Assembly: GCF_014207185.1 (NCBI RefSeq)
Contig: NZ_JACHCP010000002.1
Coordinates: forward strand, 310,001 to 374,000
Length of the DNA stretch: 64,000 nucleotides
Source: Rhodanobacter sp. A1T4
GTDB lineage: Bacteria; Pseudomonadota; Gammaproteobacteria; Xanthomonadales; Rhodanobacteraceae
Direction: 5' to 3'
Position numbers and translations under genes: made by a program. The notes under the pieces are model-generated. The model searched no databases and was not told the DNA's origin. It was given only the letters and a program-made list of their open reading frames with translations. Below, in pieces: positions 63,589 to 64,000 of this stretch; within the stretch, counting starts at the first letter, position 1; the number at the start of each line of letters is the position of its first letter.

Positions 63589-64000
63589 CAACCGACCGCT
63601 CCTTCCAGCGACACTTCCAGCAGCTTCTTCGCCTCGACCGCAAACTCCATCGGCAGCTCGCGAAACACCTGCTTGCAGAAGCCGTCGACGATCATCGACA
63701 CGGCGTCTTCCGCGCTGATGCCACGGGCACGGCAGTAGAACATCTGGTCGTCGGAAATTTTCGAGGTAGTCGCTTCGTGCTCGACGATGGCGGTGGGGTT
63801 TTTCACTTCCATGTACGGAAAAGTGTGCGCACCGCACTTCTTGCCGATCAGCAGACTGTCGCACTGGGTGTAGTTACGTGCGCCCTCGGCACCTTTCTCC
63901 ATTTTCACCAGGCCGCGATAACTGTTGGAACTACGCCCGGCGCTGATGCCCTTGGCGACGATCTTCGACTTGGTGTGTTTGCCGATGTGGATCATCTTGG
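63588..64000 (-). CDS. sufB: Fe-S cluster assembly protein SufB (N-terminal part outside window)
   Basis: The C-terminal 137 codons of SufB, read leftwards from the window edge ([21 protein letters not shown] ...). The conserved [22 protein letters not shown] block and [17 protein letters not shown] are SufB hallmarks, including the Cys and His residues implicated in cluster binding. The 5' part lies beyond base 64000. SufB builds the nascent cluster with SufC and SufD. Confidence 0.95.
   Translation of the reverse strand, partial: KMIHIGKHTKSKIVAKGISAGRSSNSYRGLVKMEKGAEGARNYTQCDSLLIGKKCGAHTFPYMEVKNPTAIVEHEATTSKISDDQMFYCRARGISAEDAVSMIVDGFCKQVFRELPMEFAVEAKKLLEVSLEGAVG

Overview
The window is GC-rich, gene-dense chromosomal DNA from a gammaproteobacterium. 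Gene content (RapA next to a minor-pilin operon, a PiuA/PiuC iron pair, two M13 peptidases, a suf operon in the order sufB..CDS, and a type IV secretion effector with a Xanthomonas-type C-terminal XVIPCD signal) points to the Xanthomonadales/Lysobacterales, probably a Rhodanobacteraceae such as Dyella, Frateuria or Rhodanobacter. The taxonomic call is inference from gene families. No rRNA, tRNA, CRISPR array, phage or complete insertion sequence was seen.

Layout. 1-8.2 kb: a DUF502 membrane protein cut by the window edge, an M14 peptidase, an M13 lipoprotein peptidase, and a Fur-box-like site in front of a TonB-dependent receptor plus PKHD hydroxylase. 8.2-15.4 kb (minus strand): a complete minor-pilin operon fimT-pilV-pilW-pilX-pilY1-pilE whose PilY1 has a lectin-like N-terminal region. 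15.7-24.5 kb: rapA, a 269-bp MITE-like element, rhomboid, NlpC/P60, YggS, an M20 peptidase, a helix-hairpin-helix protein, a SET-domain protein and a GNAT. 24.9-31.5 kb: a two-component system followed by a four-gene tripartite ABC exporter (NodT, FtsX-type permease, ATPase, HlyD).

31.6-43.3 kb: genes that look like one or two biosynthetic transcription units (esterase, two small EamA/SMR-like permeases, DegT aminotransferase, ureohydrolase-like protein, FemAB/GNAT-like acyltransferase, acyl carrier protein, ketosynthase, class III aminotransferase, HAD phosphatase). They are interrupted by a class-3 lipase effector with its lipoprotein immunity partner (34.6-36.9 kb) and by a second, inverted copy of the MITE-like element (40.8 kb).

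44.3-48.75 kb is the most unusual stretch: nine small minus-strand genes separated by attC-type recombination sites. This is an integron cassette array with no integrase in the window (a CALIN). The cassettes encode two NTF2/SnoaL-like proteins, a tautomerase, an isochorismatase-family hydrolase, a GNAT, a VOC/glyoxalase protein, a RidA protein and two membrane proteins. Several start sites were revised because the longest open frames run backwards into the attC sites.

48.9-64 kb: Rieske ferredoxin with GNAT, a second M13 peptidase sharing an 18-bp upstream motif with the first, an ABC-2 exporter, two CsbD stress proteins, a PAS-LuxR regulator divergent from a large membrane protein with direct repeats between them, a PlsC acyltransferase, and the suf iron-sulfur assembly operon. 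In that operon a GNAT and two duplicated lipoproteins sit between sufB (running off the right edge) and sufC. Statements on function come from motifs read by eye. No database search or structure prediction was run.
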